A stretch of DNA of 64,000 nt, from NCBI GenBank assembly GCA_005406025.1, contig BGZK01000009.1, positions 372,001 to 436,000 on the forward strand. Direction: 5' to 3'. The position numbers and the translations under genes are program-made. Position 1 is the stretch's first letter. Every line of letters starts with the position of its first letter. This DNA comes from Eumeta japonica. Taxonomy: Eukaryota > Arthropoda > Insecta > Lepidoptera > Psychidae. This document shows, piece after piece, positions 22,947-34,340 of the stretch. The notes under the pieces were generated by a model, which was given only the letters and a program-made list of their open reading frames with translations, did no database searches and was not told where the DNA came from.

Positions 22947-22972
22947 TTTCATAGACAATATTGTCTATGAAA
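22947..22972. repeat. Perfect 26-bp palindrome
   Basis: TTTCATAGACAAT followed directly by its exact reverse complement with no loop, in AT-rich DNA. Perfect loopless palindromes of this length are rare by chance. Confidence 0.8.
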
Positions 22973-24530
22973 ATATTAATAAAGGTAGCATTACTATATC
23001 GCTCAAGTGAAAAATCTGTACTCGTAAATTTATCCAGCCCCTCAATTGAATTGAATTCACGAGGCTATATGTAGCATCAAACACATTATGCAAGGACATA
23101 ACTGAATAAACACGTCGGTATTCAATTTAGTGCTCAGGTATTCATAAGAGATAAAAGGGCAAATAAATAAAAACCGATCGAATCCAAAACGAACTTACTT
23201 GTAGTGGTGGCGACGTCGGGTTAATTGTTATTGGAGTTGAGTAAGGCTAGGGTAGTCCAATTATGAGAAAAATTTAAAACGTTCATCGTGAAACAATCGT
23301 TTGGACCAATTCTTATATCGTGAATCAAGTCACAAAATGAAACTAAAACAAGTGTTTATTGTTCTTTTCTAAAATTACAATATTTTATGGGTATAGCAGT
23401 AATCAAAGATGATTATCACCGATATATGAATGTTTTAGATTATGGATTATTTAAGGGATGAATTGTAAAGATTGACATAAAAATATACGAGGAAAATCAT
23501 TCTACAACGGGTAGAGAGACAGTAAGAATCCTTTTTAACAACTCTCTTTCAAACACCCATAATTTAGAATTTACTCCGTTACATATTTTTCAGTTGTACA
23601 ATGTTGTATAGATGTTGACCTTGTGTGTCCTGTGAATTAAACGAATGAGATCTGTATAAATATAAATGACATAAATAAATAATGTAGGAAGTAAAATTAT
23701 ATTTAAGTAATTATGTAGCTCTCAATTCTCACTGTGCCAGTGTAAACGGTGATATTACTTCAATCAATCTGAAGAAAACCTTTTTGATAAGGATATATCA
23801 CAGTGGGTAGGGTAATAAAACCCTATGCACAAGTATGTAGGAATAATTTTAATTTTCATTATTAAATGAGGGATTTGAATTAAATTTTGTTATCACTCCC
23901 ATATTATTTTTTCTTTTAATAATTCCGTACATAGATTACAATACATAATTATTAAGTTGCAAGTAGCAACATTTATAAAGACAAAAAAATATACATTTGT
24001 ATGTTATTGTTATTTATGCAGAAATACGCGTACAGGTCTCTTTTGTTCTTATCAAAATAAGTATACTTTTCTATAATACATCGTTTTTAACTAGAACAAA
24101 ATGGCAATAATTATAATTTGTTATAATTTTGATAAATGATGAAATAACATACTCTACAAATAGTTATTGTATTTTATAATTAAAAGAAATAAATTAGTCA
24201 CAGTTGAAATACTCAAAAACGTATTATTTTATTTGACCTAAATATACACAGAATAGGCGAATGAAAATTTTCCGATAAATTACGTTGTAATGTCTGCCAG
24301 CACATAAATCAACTGGGATTATTTCGGTAGTGCGCTAAAAGGAGAACCTAAATTTTTGGGAAATTCGCTCCTTGAAAATAGACAGTAATGTTCAGTTTTA
24401 TTTTAAGGTGACATTGGGTAGTTAATTCATTTAAAAGAGATTATAACTTTAAAATAATGTTTTGTACAGTCTAGTATAAAATTTTGTCCATTTTAATAGT
24501 AAGCGCGTGCCATTCATAACTCCCATTTTT
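22973..24530. other. AT-rich stretch, nothing recognised
   Basis: No gene, repeat or RNA feature that I can support. Confidence 0.5.
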
Positions 24531-24600
24531 CCCCATTGCGGCTAAGCACAAAAGGAGGGTTATGTGTTCATCATGCAGTCGGAGTCATCAGACTTATGTT
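24531..24600 (+). repeat. Short dispersed-repeat relic (AAAAGGAGGGTTATGT)
   Basis: The words GGCTAAGCACAAAAGGAGGG and TTATGTGTTC match, from memory, a very common lepidopteran non-coding repeat. Only ~70 bp is recognisable and the ends are unclear. Confidence 0.4.
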
Positions 24601-25089
24601 TTCTTACTTGCTGCGACTCTTGGTACACGTATACCTCCGATTAAAAATACTCGTCATATTTAATTGAATGATTTTTAACATCATCTTTGTTACATTTTTT
24701 AGTTCACTTTTACGCAGTCGGTTTTTATTTTATTTATTTAATTTTATTTTATATGAATATTAAATGGCAACAGAGATTAAATCTAAATCTCAATTATTCA
24801 TGTCACACAAAACAATGGATCGATTAACAATGATGTATTTGTAAAGCGCTTCTCTAACTATATGTTTATAATCGCGTTATTTTGCGCAAAGGCATGTATT
24901 ATAAGAGCAAATCGTGTATACCACGAACCTTATTAGGCGAATAAATTATAGTGTTAGGTCTTCGTAGAGTGTCTACACGTAGATCTAATAGGTAGACTCG
25001 AATCGAAAGGTTTAAAACTTTTGCTATCATTCACTTTTGCAGACTTTTATCTATAGGACGTTTTTGTTATTAACGACAATTTATCTGAA

Positions 25090-25150
25090 ATTTTATTCTC
25101 TCTAGCTCTAACTAGCTTCTGTTCGCGGCTCCACCCGCGTGAACACAGAA
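25090..25150 (+). repeat. CTAGC...CGCGGCTCCACCCGCG repeat end
   Basis: CTAGCTTCTGTTCGCGGCTCC followed by ACCCGCGTGAAC resembles the widespread lepidopteran repeat end (CTAGC plus CGCGRCTTCGYCCGCGTGRA). The internal CGCGG/CCGCG can form a small stem. The sequence after 25150 (to 25403) is GC-richer with a 74-codon open frame that shows no recognisable domain and may belong to the same repeat. Confidence 0.5.
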
Positions 25151-25403
25151 TGAATCCCTCCATCTTTAATATCGTTCGATGACGCTGTCAGCTAAGACCG
25201 CGATCTCAATCCTGATCACGCCTCGATTTCGGTTACGCATTCCATTCTATTTCGATCAAATTACCGCAAAGGAACACACACTCTTAGCTCTTAGTCTTAC
25301 TATCACAAGTATGTTTGCATTTCGTCCAGTCACTTGGCGATGCGATCTCCACAACGCCACGCCGCTACACTGCACAGTTCTGCCGGTGACGTTATGGCGT
25401 TAA

Positions 25404-26284
25404 AATTTTTTTAATCAATCTAAAAACTAAATATCTTTTGATTCAGTCGCTCGATTTTGACGAAATAAACAACAAACGTTAAACGAATTTTTAATATTTC
25501 TTTTTAATGTCTTTCTTGTTCTTCATGTTATACAGTCATGTTTTGCAAAAATCTTCAATATACAGACACAGAAAACTTAAGATCTTATCATATGTAAAAA
25601 CGTAGTATTTCTAAGAGTGATGTCGCCAGCCACAACTGCAAGGCACGTGAGAACGGATAACCCCCATCCATCAAATGCATTTGTGGTCCCGTCAACTGAT
25701 GCCGATGGGACACAAACGGCCAATGTCGACAGTGTTAGAAGTTTAGTTTGAAGAACATTTAAAAATTCAGTTATCACATTTTTTAATAAAGCAAACAATC
25801 GTAATTTGGAGTAAGAACTGAATATTTCGTAACACTCATAAGGAAATATAGAAAGTAATAAACAATAAATTATGAATAGAAAATTATATAAGCATAGTCA
25901 GCGTAGTTAGTTGGCGTCAAAATTAAAAACTTTTTATTTGTCAATTACTTATATAGTGTTACATTTTTAAATTAATCACAATAACAAAATCTGGTTATTA
26001 GTCCGTCAAGACGTTCATGTGAGGAATTTACGATTTCCTTGCGAACAATACAAGAATATAAAAAATGAAATTGACACGACCCCTTGTATTGCTTTTCGTC
26101 AAATTCGGAACAGATGTATCTTTAACTAACTCTGAACAAATTTAAAAACAAATGATAACACTAGTTGAAGAAACAACGTTAAGTTTTGTGAATATAACAA
26201 TACAAACCGTGGTTGAACATAAATAGATTAGACAGCGATCTTTTAGTTGAATATTATTCTTTTCTATATAGCAATTTCAAGCTT
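25404..26284. other. AT-rich stretch with a GC-richer patch
   Basis: At 25610-25740 a GC-richer patch contains a 73-codon minus-strand frame with a hydrophobic run (LSVLTCLAVVAG). There is no start context, splice site or family match, so it is not called as a gene. Confidence 0.45.
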
Positions 26285-26605
26285 TAAATCCACCCTAAAG
26301 TAGGTGGTCATCACCGCACATGTACACTCGCAACCTCGGAAAAGCCACCAATGCGTTGCCGGTCTCTTGGGTGGGAATAGGTGTATGATGGAGGAATCGA
26401 CATGAGGAACCGGGGCAACGGAAGGGGACAGTGGGCCACCGAAACTTTGACTCACCAGGACGAGATGCAACTGCGGTGCAATTACTTCAAATATGAATTT
26501 TGTGAGAGTGCGGTATCTGAGCTGCAGTGCTGGCCCATATTCGTGCTGCCGCCAAGTCGACCACGGCACGGCTCCACCGCTCCGACACTTTCGTGCTCGT
26601 GACGT
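26285..26605 (+). repeat. Dispersed repeat family A, copy 4 (best preserved)
   Basis: The most GC-rich and apparently least decayed copy. Landmarks are GGTGGTCATCACCGC, CACTCGCAACCTCGG, CCAATGCGTTGCCGGTCTCT, the purine-rich GATGGAGG, AGTGGGCCACCGAAAC, TGACTCACCAGGACGAGATG, TGTGAGAGTGCGGTAT, GCTGGCCCATATTCGTGCTG and AAGTCGACCACGGCAC. A 118-codon minus-strand open frame overlaps it but reflects only the GC content. Confidence 0.82.
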
Positions 26606-26960
26606 CCGCAACACACCCAACAGATTCGCAACTCAAAACAGACCAATCTATTATGCTCACCCCGTTCCCGCAGTTATCGTACAGATAAGGGACCGGCCAC
26701 GTCCCACCCGTTGATTTCTTCGCGGCATTCCTTATTGTTTGCCGGAGAGAAATGTGCGGGTCCCGAAGGTTTGACGTACACCCGCTCTCGGGCCCTCAAT
26801 AGCTGGGGATCGGTGAGGAGGCGTTGCGCAGCCGCCGCGGATGGATATGTGGGGCGATAAAAGGCGCCCTAAGCCGCCCACGAATTATAGCCTCGCCCGA
26901 CATCCGGCGGGAGACAAACACGCGGCGGGATAGGATACGCTCTAAGCTTTCACGTTATTA
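26606..26960. promoter_or_regulatory. GC-rich segment, possible promoter or enhancer
   Basis: It continues the GC-rich character beyond repeat A copy 4 but is unlike the repeat. It has CGGAGAGAAATGTGCGGGTC, GCAGCCGCCGCGGATGG, GGGGCGATAAAAGGCGCCC (with ATAAAAGG near 26865) and CCGACATCCGGCGGGAG. No long ORF with a domain follows. A regulatory or 5' untranslated role is possible. The evidence is composition only. Confidence 0.33.
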
Positions 26961-28357
26961 AAGAAGAGAACCTTCTAGATGTTTTATGCTTCAGCGGTTT
27001 TTAATGGTAGAGTGATAAAATAGTGATTTAAACCATTTAATTTTACAAAAATCCTCGAAAACATAATATAAAAATCTCAATAGTCACTCTCTGAAACATT
27101 TTTTTGTAATATTTCTATGTTTATTTAGTTAAACTTAAGCCGTTGCTTCCGTGTGACTGGCATAAACAATTAAAAACATTCAAAATACATTGATAAATCT
27201 CAGAAAGAAAAATAACTATTGAAAAATTAAAGACCTAAACTAAAAGCAGAAAGATGGCAATCGATGCTCCACTTTAAGTATTGACATTAGTAAATAATGC
27301 GGTAGAGGCGGGACAAAAATCATACTCAATAATGTCCACGAAAAGTCAAATTATATTGTACGCTATGCACTAAATCAAAAGGTGGCAATTACAGTAAAAA
27401 GTGCAGTTACGAATTTACTGATGGATGGCACATTGCAGTCATAAGTGATCGCTTTGTATACTTACGTTATTTTATGTTACTTATGCATTGAAAAAAATTA
27501 CAAATTTTGCTATTTGCAAAAAAAGGAACAAAATTAAACAGAGCAACTACTATTTTATATTAATATTATTCAAAAAGGCGTATACAAAAAATGGGAATGA
27601 GCGAAAAGGTAATTCATCTCGATTTAAGCTCTGGCATAACAGAAATTCTACCAAACAATTTCCGAAGTCAGTACATACCGTTGTTAGGTTTTTCAATCTG
27701 TCAAGCAGGCTATACTGTTGAAAATTGTAGGAAACAAGCTTTTACAAAAATGGGACTTACAATTATTTTTTGCTCCCAAAAATGGAAAATTATATATATA
27801 CCCAATTTTCATTTTAAATACTATTCTGCAATATGAAAATTAAAACTTTTTTAAAGCAATACATTTAATTAAATATTTTATTAGTATTATAAAATTCTAT
27901 AAAATTATAAAATCTTTAGAATTTTCGAAAGTATAAAAATTATCTGCGATATAAATTACGTAGCTGCTTACCGTTTAAGACTAGCCAAAAATTTCGATCC
28001 GTATATCCTCGAGAAATTATAGAATAATTTAATAAATAAGAATTATAGCTATGAAAAATGCAAATACAGTAATTTGTAATATGAATATAAAATAGTTCCT
28101 GCTATTGCTAACAAGTCTGTGGATAAAATTTCCATATAATAAAGTTAAATAAAATCTCAAATGAGATTGAATAAATTTGCTAGGTATGGGATAAAAAACG
28201 CAAAAAGTTCGCAGCATCTTAAGTAGGCCTAGAAAGCCTTCCTTTATTTCAGTGTCTGCGGCCAGCGGAACGTCGCCGGCGCCGGCGATTGACAATTTGC
28301 TCGGATTAAGATCGGCGGAGCTTCCCAATCAGCGTTTCTTTCTTTGTCGATAAGGTG
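26961..28357. other. AT-rich stretch, nothing recognised
   Basis: Overlapping 77- and 81-codon frames at 27488-27836 have no recognisable domain. A small GC-rich spot at 28255-28320 (CCAGCGGAACGTCGCCGGCGCC) precedes the microsatellite. Confidence 0.45.
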
Positions 28358-28369
28358 ATATATATATAA

Positions 28370-28424
<55 letters not shown>

Positions 28425-28434
28425 CGTGCGTATA
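28358..28434. repeat. TA / (TG)22 / CGTG compound microsatellite
   Basis: Alternating TA (28358-28376) passes into 22 uninterrupted TG units (28377-28420) and then CGTGCGTGCG (28421-28430). The long, pure alternating purine-pyrimidine tract is a strong candidate for length polymorphism and Z-DNA formation. Confidence 0.95.
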
Positions 28435-29849
28435 CATCGCATTGAGATCCCTCACCAAATCCTAAATCTACCACTTATTCGCTATTCGAATATCTTATTA
28501 CAAATATTTGCTTAGATGCGATAAATAGATTTGTCTGTCATTACACCTACTCAAGGCAGAGCTTTGATAGAAGGATAAACTTGTAGTCTTGTTTGTATTA
28601 ATAGTAATAATATTTTTGTTGTTTTACAACATTAACATTTATATACTAATTGTTTATGTAAATGCGTGGTATTTTAATTGATTTAAGATAAAGTGACATA
28701 ATTTTACCCATACAAATGGATATTGCCAGAAAATGTATTAAATATTTAATTTTTCGAAAATATATTACAAACCGATTCGTTAAAAATGTCAATTGCCTGG
28801 TGCTAAAGTTATATATCTTAAATTAAAGTCCTGTTTTAAACCTAGTATCACTATTATTAATAATCATATCATATTAAATGACACATTTACTTTATTTTAG
28901 AAATAAAAATAAATCATCGAAAATATGATTTTTTTAAAACATATGTTGTAGGTATATTACGTGAAAATATAAACGTGAATGTGAACCTTCAATTACACGT
29001 ATTTAAATCTATAGCAATCGGCACTCTAACCTGTTTAGTCAGCTTTTTATTCAACAAGATCCCTAATGGAAAGCAAAGCTCTAAATGGCTTAATACTCAG
29101 TGATTGGTAGCTTTTAGTACGTACCTTTTAAAGGTTTTCCGCTTGTGCAAATATTATCGTTGCTGAAATTTGCGTACAATGGAAAAAGCTAATCACGTTG
29201 GCTTCAGCGTTTTTATTAACGTATAGAAGGAAATCTTCCATAGTTACTAACTTCTGTAAGAAATTATTTGATGTCATGTTAATCAGATTATAATCGTTGC
29301 ATTCGATGAAACCACTGAGTGAAACACTTTGCTCACCCGGATTTAGGGGCCACTCTAACGGTCTTTTCATAAGCAACCACAAGCCACTTTCCTCAAAGTT
29401 ATTTTAGGAAATAAATAAAAATATTATGGTGCGAAGTTGGGGCTGTAAGGCGTGAGCCAGTATTTCTATACGTACACTTAGAAAAAATTGAATTAACAAA
29501 GTGATAAAAAAAAGCTTTGTCAACATTTTATTGTTACTATAATGATGTACTTTTTTTAAGCACCAGAGGGAGTTTTCTTCCTGAAACAAACCTTTTATTG
29601 TCAATTGTTTTATTGTCCTAGGAGCCACAGGAAATAACTTGTGTGACAATGTTCAAAATGTTTTGATGAAGCGATGACGTCGCTTTTAGTCTAAGAGCCA
29701 GCTTAAATCCGACAACACATATTTAACGGCACCTGAAATTTCGTCCAGTGAGACTGCTATACCCAGTAAACAAGCAATGGGTACTAGCTAAGCCCGGCCG
29801 CGATAGATTTGGGGTCCCTCAGGTGAGCCAAGTATGGAAATTAAGTAGG
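28435..29849. other. AT-rich stretch, nothing recognised
   Basis: Two adjacent minus-strand frames (29128-29382 and 29404-29649) have fairly mixed composition (LNPGEQSVSLSGFIECNDY; QEENSLWCLKKV), which may point to an old coding remnant. No family was recognised. A GC-richer spot at 29790-29820 lies just before the tandem duplication. Confidence 0.42.
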
Positions 29850-30084
29850 TTTTTAAAGTATTTTACGGCATCTGCCCTTTTAATATATTATAATATACCG
29901 CTATAAAAATTGAAAAATAACTATGGCTGCTAATTTTAAAGGTTGCAACATCACGGCAGCCACTTTTCAAAATTCGGAAAAAATATTTTTTTAAGTATTT
30001 TACGGCGTCTGCTATTTTAATATATTATTTATTGAACTATTTTAAGCTAATATTAAAAATGGCTGCCATTTTTCCGGTTGTAAC
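29850..30084 (+). repeat. Two-copy tandem duplication, period ~136 bp
   Basis: Copy 1 (29850-29949) and copy 2 (29986-30084) share TTTTAARGTATTTTACGGC, TCTGC..TTTTAATATATTA and ATGGCTGCYATTTT-like plus GGTTGYAAC words in the same order. A ~36-bp linker containing GGCAGCCACTTTT separates them. The copies are diverged, so the duplication is old. Confidence 0.75.
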
Positions 30085-30159
30085 TATCCGGTTTACAACG
30101 AAGCCTTACCTGCAGTCCGTGCTTAGAAAACATATAGTACAGTAAGAGTAGAATTTTTG

Positions 30160-30177
30160 CTCTCTCTCTCTCTCTCT
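30160..30177. repeat. (CT)9 microsatellite
   Basis: Uninterrupted CT dinucleotides in an otherwise non-repetitive AT-rich context. Confidence 0.9.
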
Positions 30178-31414
30178 GATTTATGATATAGTATTTACGT
30201 ACTCATTTTAGTCAAATATTCTCTTCTTTTATGTTAGGACTAGTGGTGGGGATTTAGTTCATTTTACTAACACAAAGGCACACCTGACCCAACGGTTCAC
30301 AGCCAAATATTTTTTAGTTGTTTTTAAATTTTCTGCAGAGTTGCATGTTGAAAGTATTGAGACATAACACTGTGAAAAGAAGTTTTCATATCCTTAACTG
30401 ATTATTAATTTCTTACCATTACTTCATCAGTATGGCTGATAATTTAAAGTGTGTGATTTATGCCTCTGAACAAGAAGAGACAGTGCTTTTATTTTCTGAA
30501 GAAACTTTAAAAAAGTGTTTAAAAGATATGCTATGTTATATTTTTCAAATTTTGTGTTTGTTTTTTATATCGATAAAAGGTAATATAAACACACGTTAAC
30601 AAGGCATTCTTACTTTAAATAAAAAATAATCTTTCCTTAATTTATTTTTAGCCTAGTGATTCACTTTCTTGTAGTCAGTATATTAATTATTTACATAATC
30701 TGTCTTCACTATGAAATCGCAAAAATTCTAGTAAACAAGTTTGCTGACTGGTAACTAGTTACGTACTTATGCATTCGCCTACAAGTCTCCGGACTTTTAT
30801 TTTTTTGGCGTGTATTTTTATAATGTTTGCCATGATAGTCAAAATTTTCATATTTTATTGGTGATGTACTATTAAGGTCTTGATATTTCTCACAGGCTAA
30901 TAAACTTGCACCTCTGCAGTGGTCCTAAAACAATACGTACCGCCTGTGAGGAATGCTAATACCTTCATAGTATACCATCAAGAAAATATAAGGGTTAAGA
31001 TATGAAATGTAACTATTCTAAGGTAACAAAGGTACATAACGTTACTTTATTGCGAAATTAAAGATAATATTGCTATAGGCCCAGAGTACATTCCCTCCCA
31101 GAATTAAGGAAAGTAAATAAAGAGACAATATACATTTGATCTTACACCCAAAAAACTTTGTCCTGGTTACAAAAATACAATCCATTAATATGGTAGGAAC
31201 AGTGACATTGTTACTAAAAAGAAATTAAAATCATTTACTTAGTCTGTGTGACAACTCTATACTGCCACTATAGCATAGTTTACAACTACTGGTATATTGA
31301 CAAAACAAAAATTAAGAAAAAAAACTTTATGCTAGAAGCTGTGTGCTATAAACGGCTCGCTTGTGGCAAAGTTTTATTGATATCATAGCTACAATTTTTT
31401 CTCAGTGTAACGTC
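30178..31414. other. AT-rich stretch, nothing recognised
   Basis: No gene or recognised transposon coding. The last ~100 bp (31310-31414) may be diverged 3' sequence of the adjacent mariner, but no terminal repeat was found. Confidence 0.45.
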
Positions 31415-31910
31415 CCTAAATATTGAATTGATTGTCTGGCAGTATGCGGTGAGGCGTTGTCAAGATGAAGGAAAATTTGACTACAAAGTCGTTATTTTCC
31501 AATTCTTTTTAAAACTAGAGGCAAACATTTGTTAGTGTATCAGCCTGCAGTCACTTTCTTTTTTTAATCTTTTAAAACATTGTTGCATAATGACCTGTCA
31601 TTCGAAAGTTAACGGCCACCATCTTTTTTCCTACGCTTCGATCTCGTTTTACTTTAGCGGGCAACTCCTCTAAAGGAAATACCCACGGAGCAGGCTGTTT
31701 TTTTGGTTTCAGCATCGTAACAGTAAATCCAGTATTTGCCAACTGTAACCATATCGTACACATCATTTGAGACATCAACAGCAAATCTTTGCATAATTTC
31801 GCGGCATCGATTAATACGATGGAGTTTTTGAGCGTCGGACAAATTAATCCACCTAGTACAAAGCTTCCTAACAAGAGATTCTTGTATAATTTCCAGACAA
31901 CCCAAAACAT
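31415..31910 (-). mobile_element. Mariner transposase fragment, second lineage
   Basis: Minus-strand remains of a mariner transposase run in order: CTRWINLSDAQKLHR, CREIMQRF, NDVYDMVTVGKYWIYCYD, then after a frameshift WVFPLEELPAKVKRDRSV and GKKMVAVNF, MTGHYATM, and in a third frame LHLDNASPHTARQSIQYLG. The wording (VFPxEELPxKVKRxRSVGKKMV) differs from the mariner copies at 9736 and 12506, so this is another lineage. The first catalytic motif is broken (TGDExW reads TVGKYW). The second Asp is kept (HLDN). Both the N-terminal HTH and the third catalytic motif are missing, and there is a deletion between MTGHYATM and HLDN. No terminal repeats were found. Confidence 0.87.
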
Positions 31911-32039
31911 TTTCTAAAATATAATAAAAATCCAGAGTAATTCCGAGACATCCTGTTTAAATGTGATCAGAGATAATGACGGATATTCATTTTATGAAGA
32001 AGATCATTTGAAAGAGCGTTGCAAAAATAAATTCTAGTG
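31911..32039. other. Short spacer between mariner and RTE relics
   Basis: AT-rich with no recognised feature. It may be diverged 5' sequence of either neighbour. Confidence 0.4.
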
Positions 32040-33354
32040 TTTTTGCATGTGAGGATACAATTACAGATGACAATATTACTGTAATTGAATATCTAAATGA
32101 CAATTAAAAGGAAGTAAATTAGCTAGGATGGAATTACGAAAGCAATAAAACATATGAAAGCTAGCAAAGCTGCAGGTTTTGATATGATTTCGTCAAAGAT
32201 GCTACGAGGCAATGAAGGTACCAGTTCCTTAATAAAACTGATAGAAAAGTTGTAGGGTGTCTAATGAAATGCAAAGTCGTTATTGTAACCCTCTATAAAA
32301 AAAAGGCTCACTGCAGATTTGCGGAAACTATCGCCTTATAATTTTTCTCAACGTGCTGATAAACTTTATGCAAAAATTATTACTGAAATGGTAATGAACT
32401 AAAAATAAAATCGAAAATAACAAAGAGGTGTACGGACCAAGTTTTTACTCTACGAAGCAACACAGAAACAGTTTTAGCCAAGAATCTAAAGAGTTTGTCC
32501 ACTTCTAGATCTATAACAATAACATAATAAAAAGGTAAGGAATCTTGTATGAAAAAGCATATTCATGCCGTTAATGATGTTAATATTGCAACCTTTATTC
32601 AGAGATTCCAGAGCTTGTCATGGTTTGACATTTTATAAGACTGTCAGACAGGGATGTGTAGAGTCACCATGGCTACCTATTCGTAGATATCTGTCTGTAT
32701 GAATTAAAACATTTTCAACTTGTCATCGATTCTTAATACACAAGTGGCATTTAACAGACATATCAAATGCCACCTGTAAGCAGACGATCGAGTAATCCTT
32801 TTACTGTCGGCGGACAAGTTGTAGGCGTCGATAATGGAAATAAATGATTCTATCAAGAAAATATATTTTAAAGTAAACGTTAGCAATATTGAGGTCATAG
32901 TCTTTTAACGAAGCGAAAACTTGATACGATATGTGGATAGGATATCAGAGTTTAACAAGTGTTAGGGTCTGTGTACTCGGTTAGTTTGATTACAAATTAT
33001 GATAAACTAAATGGAGATATTGAAAGGAGAGTAAATGTGGAAAATAAGTTAAACAGAGCCTTCTCAGTATTATGGATAGTAGACGTGTCTCAGGACATGT
33101 GTGTTTGCCTACACATAATAGAATTTTACTCCTTACGTTTGTGTGTTCATGAAAATTGGGTATGGTAGAACGAAATAGAAAGTAAAACCAATGAAGTAAA
33201 TAAACGATATCTACGTCGTATAGGAACGACGCTAAAATATTATTGAGACACAAGAAAATTATGTTTTCCATCAAAAATGTTGTTTTCCATCAAAAAGTCG
33301 ATAGTGAACAGTGGTATGAAAGGATGCGATGACGTGGTTTAGAACTAGGCGTCT
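32040..33354 (+). mobile_element. RTE-type LINE, reverse-transcriptase part (interrupted)
   Basis: The plus strand carries successive RTE reverse-transcriptase landmarks in shifting frames: IKHMKASKAAGFDMIS (32141-32190), VIVTLYKK, LYAKIITEMV, TDQVFTLRS-like with TETVLAKNLK, RQGCVESPWL (32645-32676), ADDRVILLLS (32780 on), INDSIKK, DKLNGDIERRVN, VSQDMCVCLH and HENWVW, then MKGCDDVV. The metal-binding YADD has its tyrosine codon changed to TAA (32777-32779), and many other stops and frameshifts occur. The endonuclease half is absent (5' truncation, usual for LINEs). The element is split at about 33355 by a mariner and resumes near 34341. Confidence 0.87.
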
Positions 33355-34340
33355 AACTGTAAGAGCCTGTAAAACTTTTGACAAGTAGTATTGTTTTGTA
33401 CCAGACCGCCGTGACAATTTTTTGTCCTTCTAATCGAGTACCTTTGATCAAGTTTGGATTTCTAAAAAATATGAAATACATAATTTTTTTCATTGTACGT
33501 ACCTTTTCACTATGGTTGATATTAAACCATCTTTATTAACCGATACTCTATTTTTTGACGTTTAGAAAGCCATAAAAAAGAATATATGTTTCATCATCCG
33601 TTACAATTTTAGACTTTATACGGTCACCGCCAAATTCAATAACTTTAATGTCTGTTAGCTAATCCTTACACGCTCCGATTTTTGGTGCTGTGTAAGATGA
33701 TATGGAACCCAACATTTTTTTAAAATTTTTAATTAATTAAACAAGATCCAATACACCCCTACGGATCCAATCGCAAAAGTATTCTGAATCAAGTGGTAGA
33801 TGCATTTTATCAAGACAGTACGCGAACGAACACGGGCCACTTTACCTGGAGCGACTATTATAACAGACCTTCCCTAGTGTTCTTCATCTAGAAGTGCCTC
33901 CACCAGGAAGTTGCCTCCATTACGTAATTTTATATACCATCGAAATACAGTGGTTCGACATCGCGCTTCATTATTAAACGCCGACTGTAACCGCTGTACA
34001 TATTGCTCTTCGCATAGACGAACCTTAAAATTATAGTATAATTAGTATATTATAGCTCACCAGTGCACACGTTTTAAATACATTACTTGTTCCACAGAAC
34101 AAACTATATATCACCAACTGTTTAAAAACGCGAGAAGTGATAACTGCGCGCGCTTTTGTACTGAAGCATATTGCACGCTTGCGCAACAAAAACGGCGTGA
34201 AAACCGGTGTTTGACATTATCTCAATAATTCCAGAGTAGCTCTCTTATATGGATTGTCTTTCAAAGATTATAATAAATATTATAGTAAGTACTTCTTTTT
34301 AAGAGTACTTTTGTCAGAAATCAGTATGGTTTGAAAGAAG
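33355..34340 (-). mobile_element. Mariner element nested in the RTE LINE
   Basis: On the minus strand from about 34022: VRLCEEQYVQRLQ, FNNEARCRTTVFRWY (HTH region; family consensus FGDEAPCRTTVFRWF), GRSVIIVAPGKVARVR, LIQNTFAIGSVGVYWIL, then GGDRIKSKIVTDDETYILFYGF (consensus TGDETWIYxYD) with the first catalytic Asp kept. Nothing clear remains of the second and third catalytic motifs. Frames shift and stops interrupt it. Boundaries are set by the break and resumption of the RTE sequence. Terminal inverted repeats could not be matched at this divergence. It runs opposite to the host LINE. Confidence 0.75.

Noticed and set aside
25577..25798. Hydrophobic 73-codon frame as a receptor or secreted-protein fragment
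   Set aside because: One hydrophobic run only, with no second helix, splice site or family motif.
26264..26620. 118-codon minus-strand frame plus two plus-strand frames
   Set aside because: All overlap dispersed repeat family A copy 4. Openness follows from GC content.
28244..28474. Open frame with a His-Thr repeat
   Set aside because: It is the translation of the TG microsatellite.
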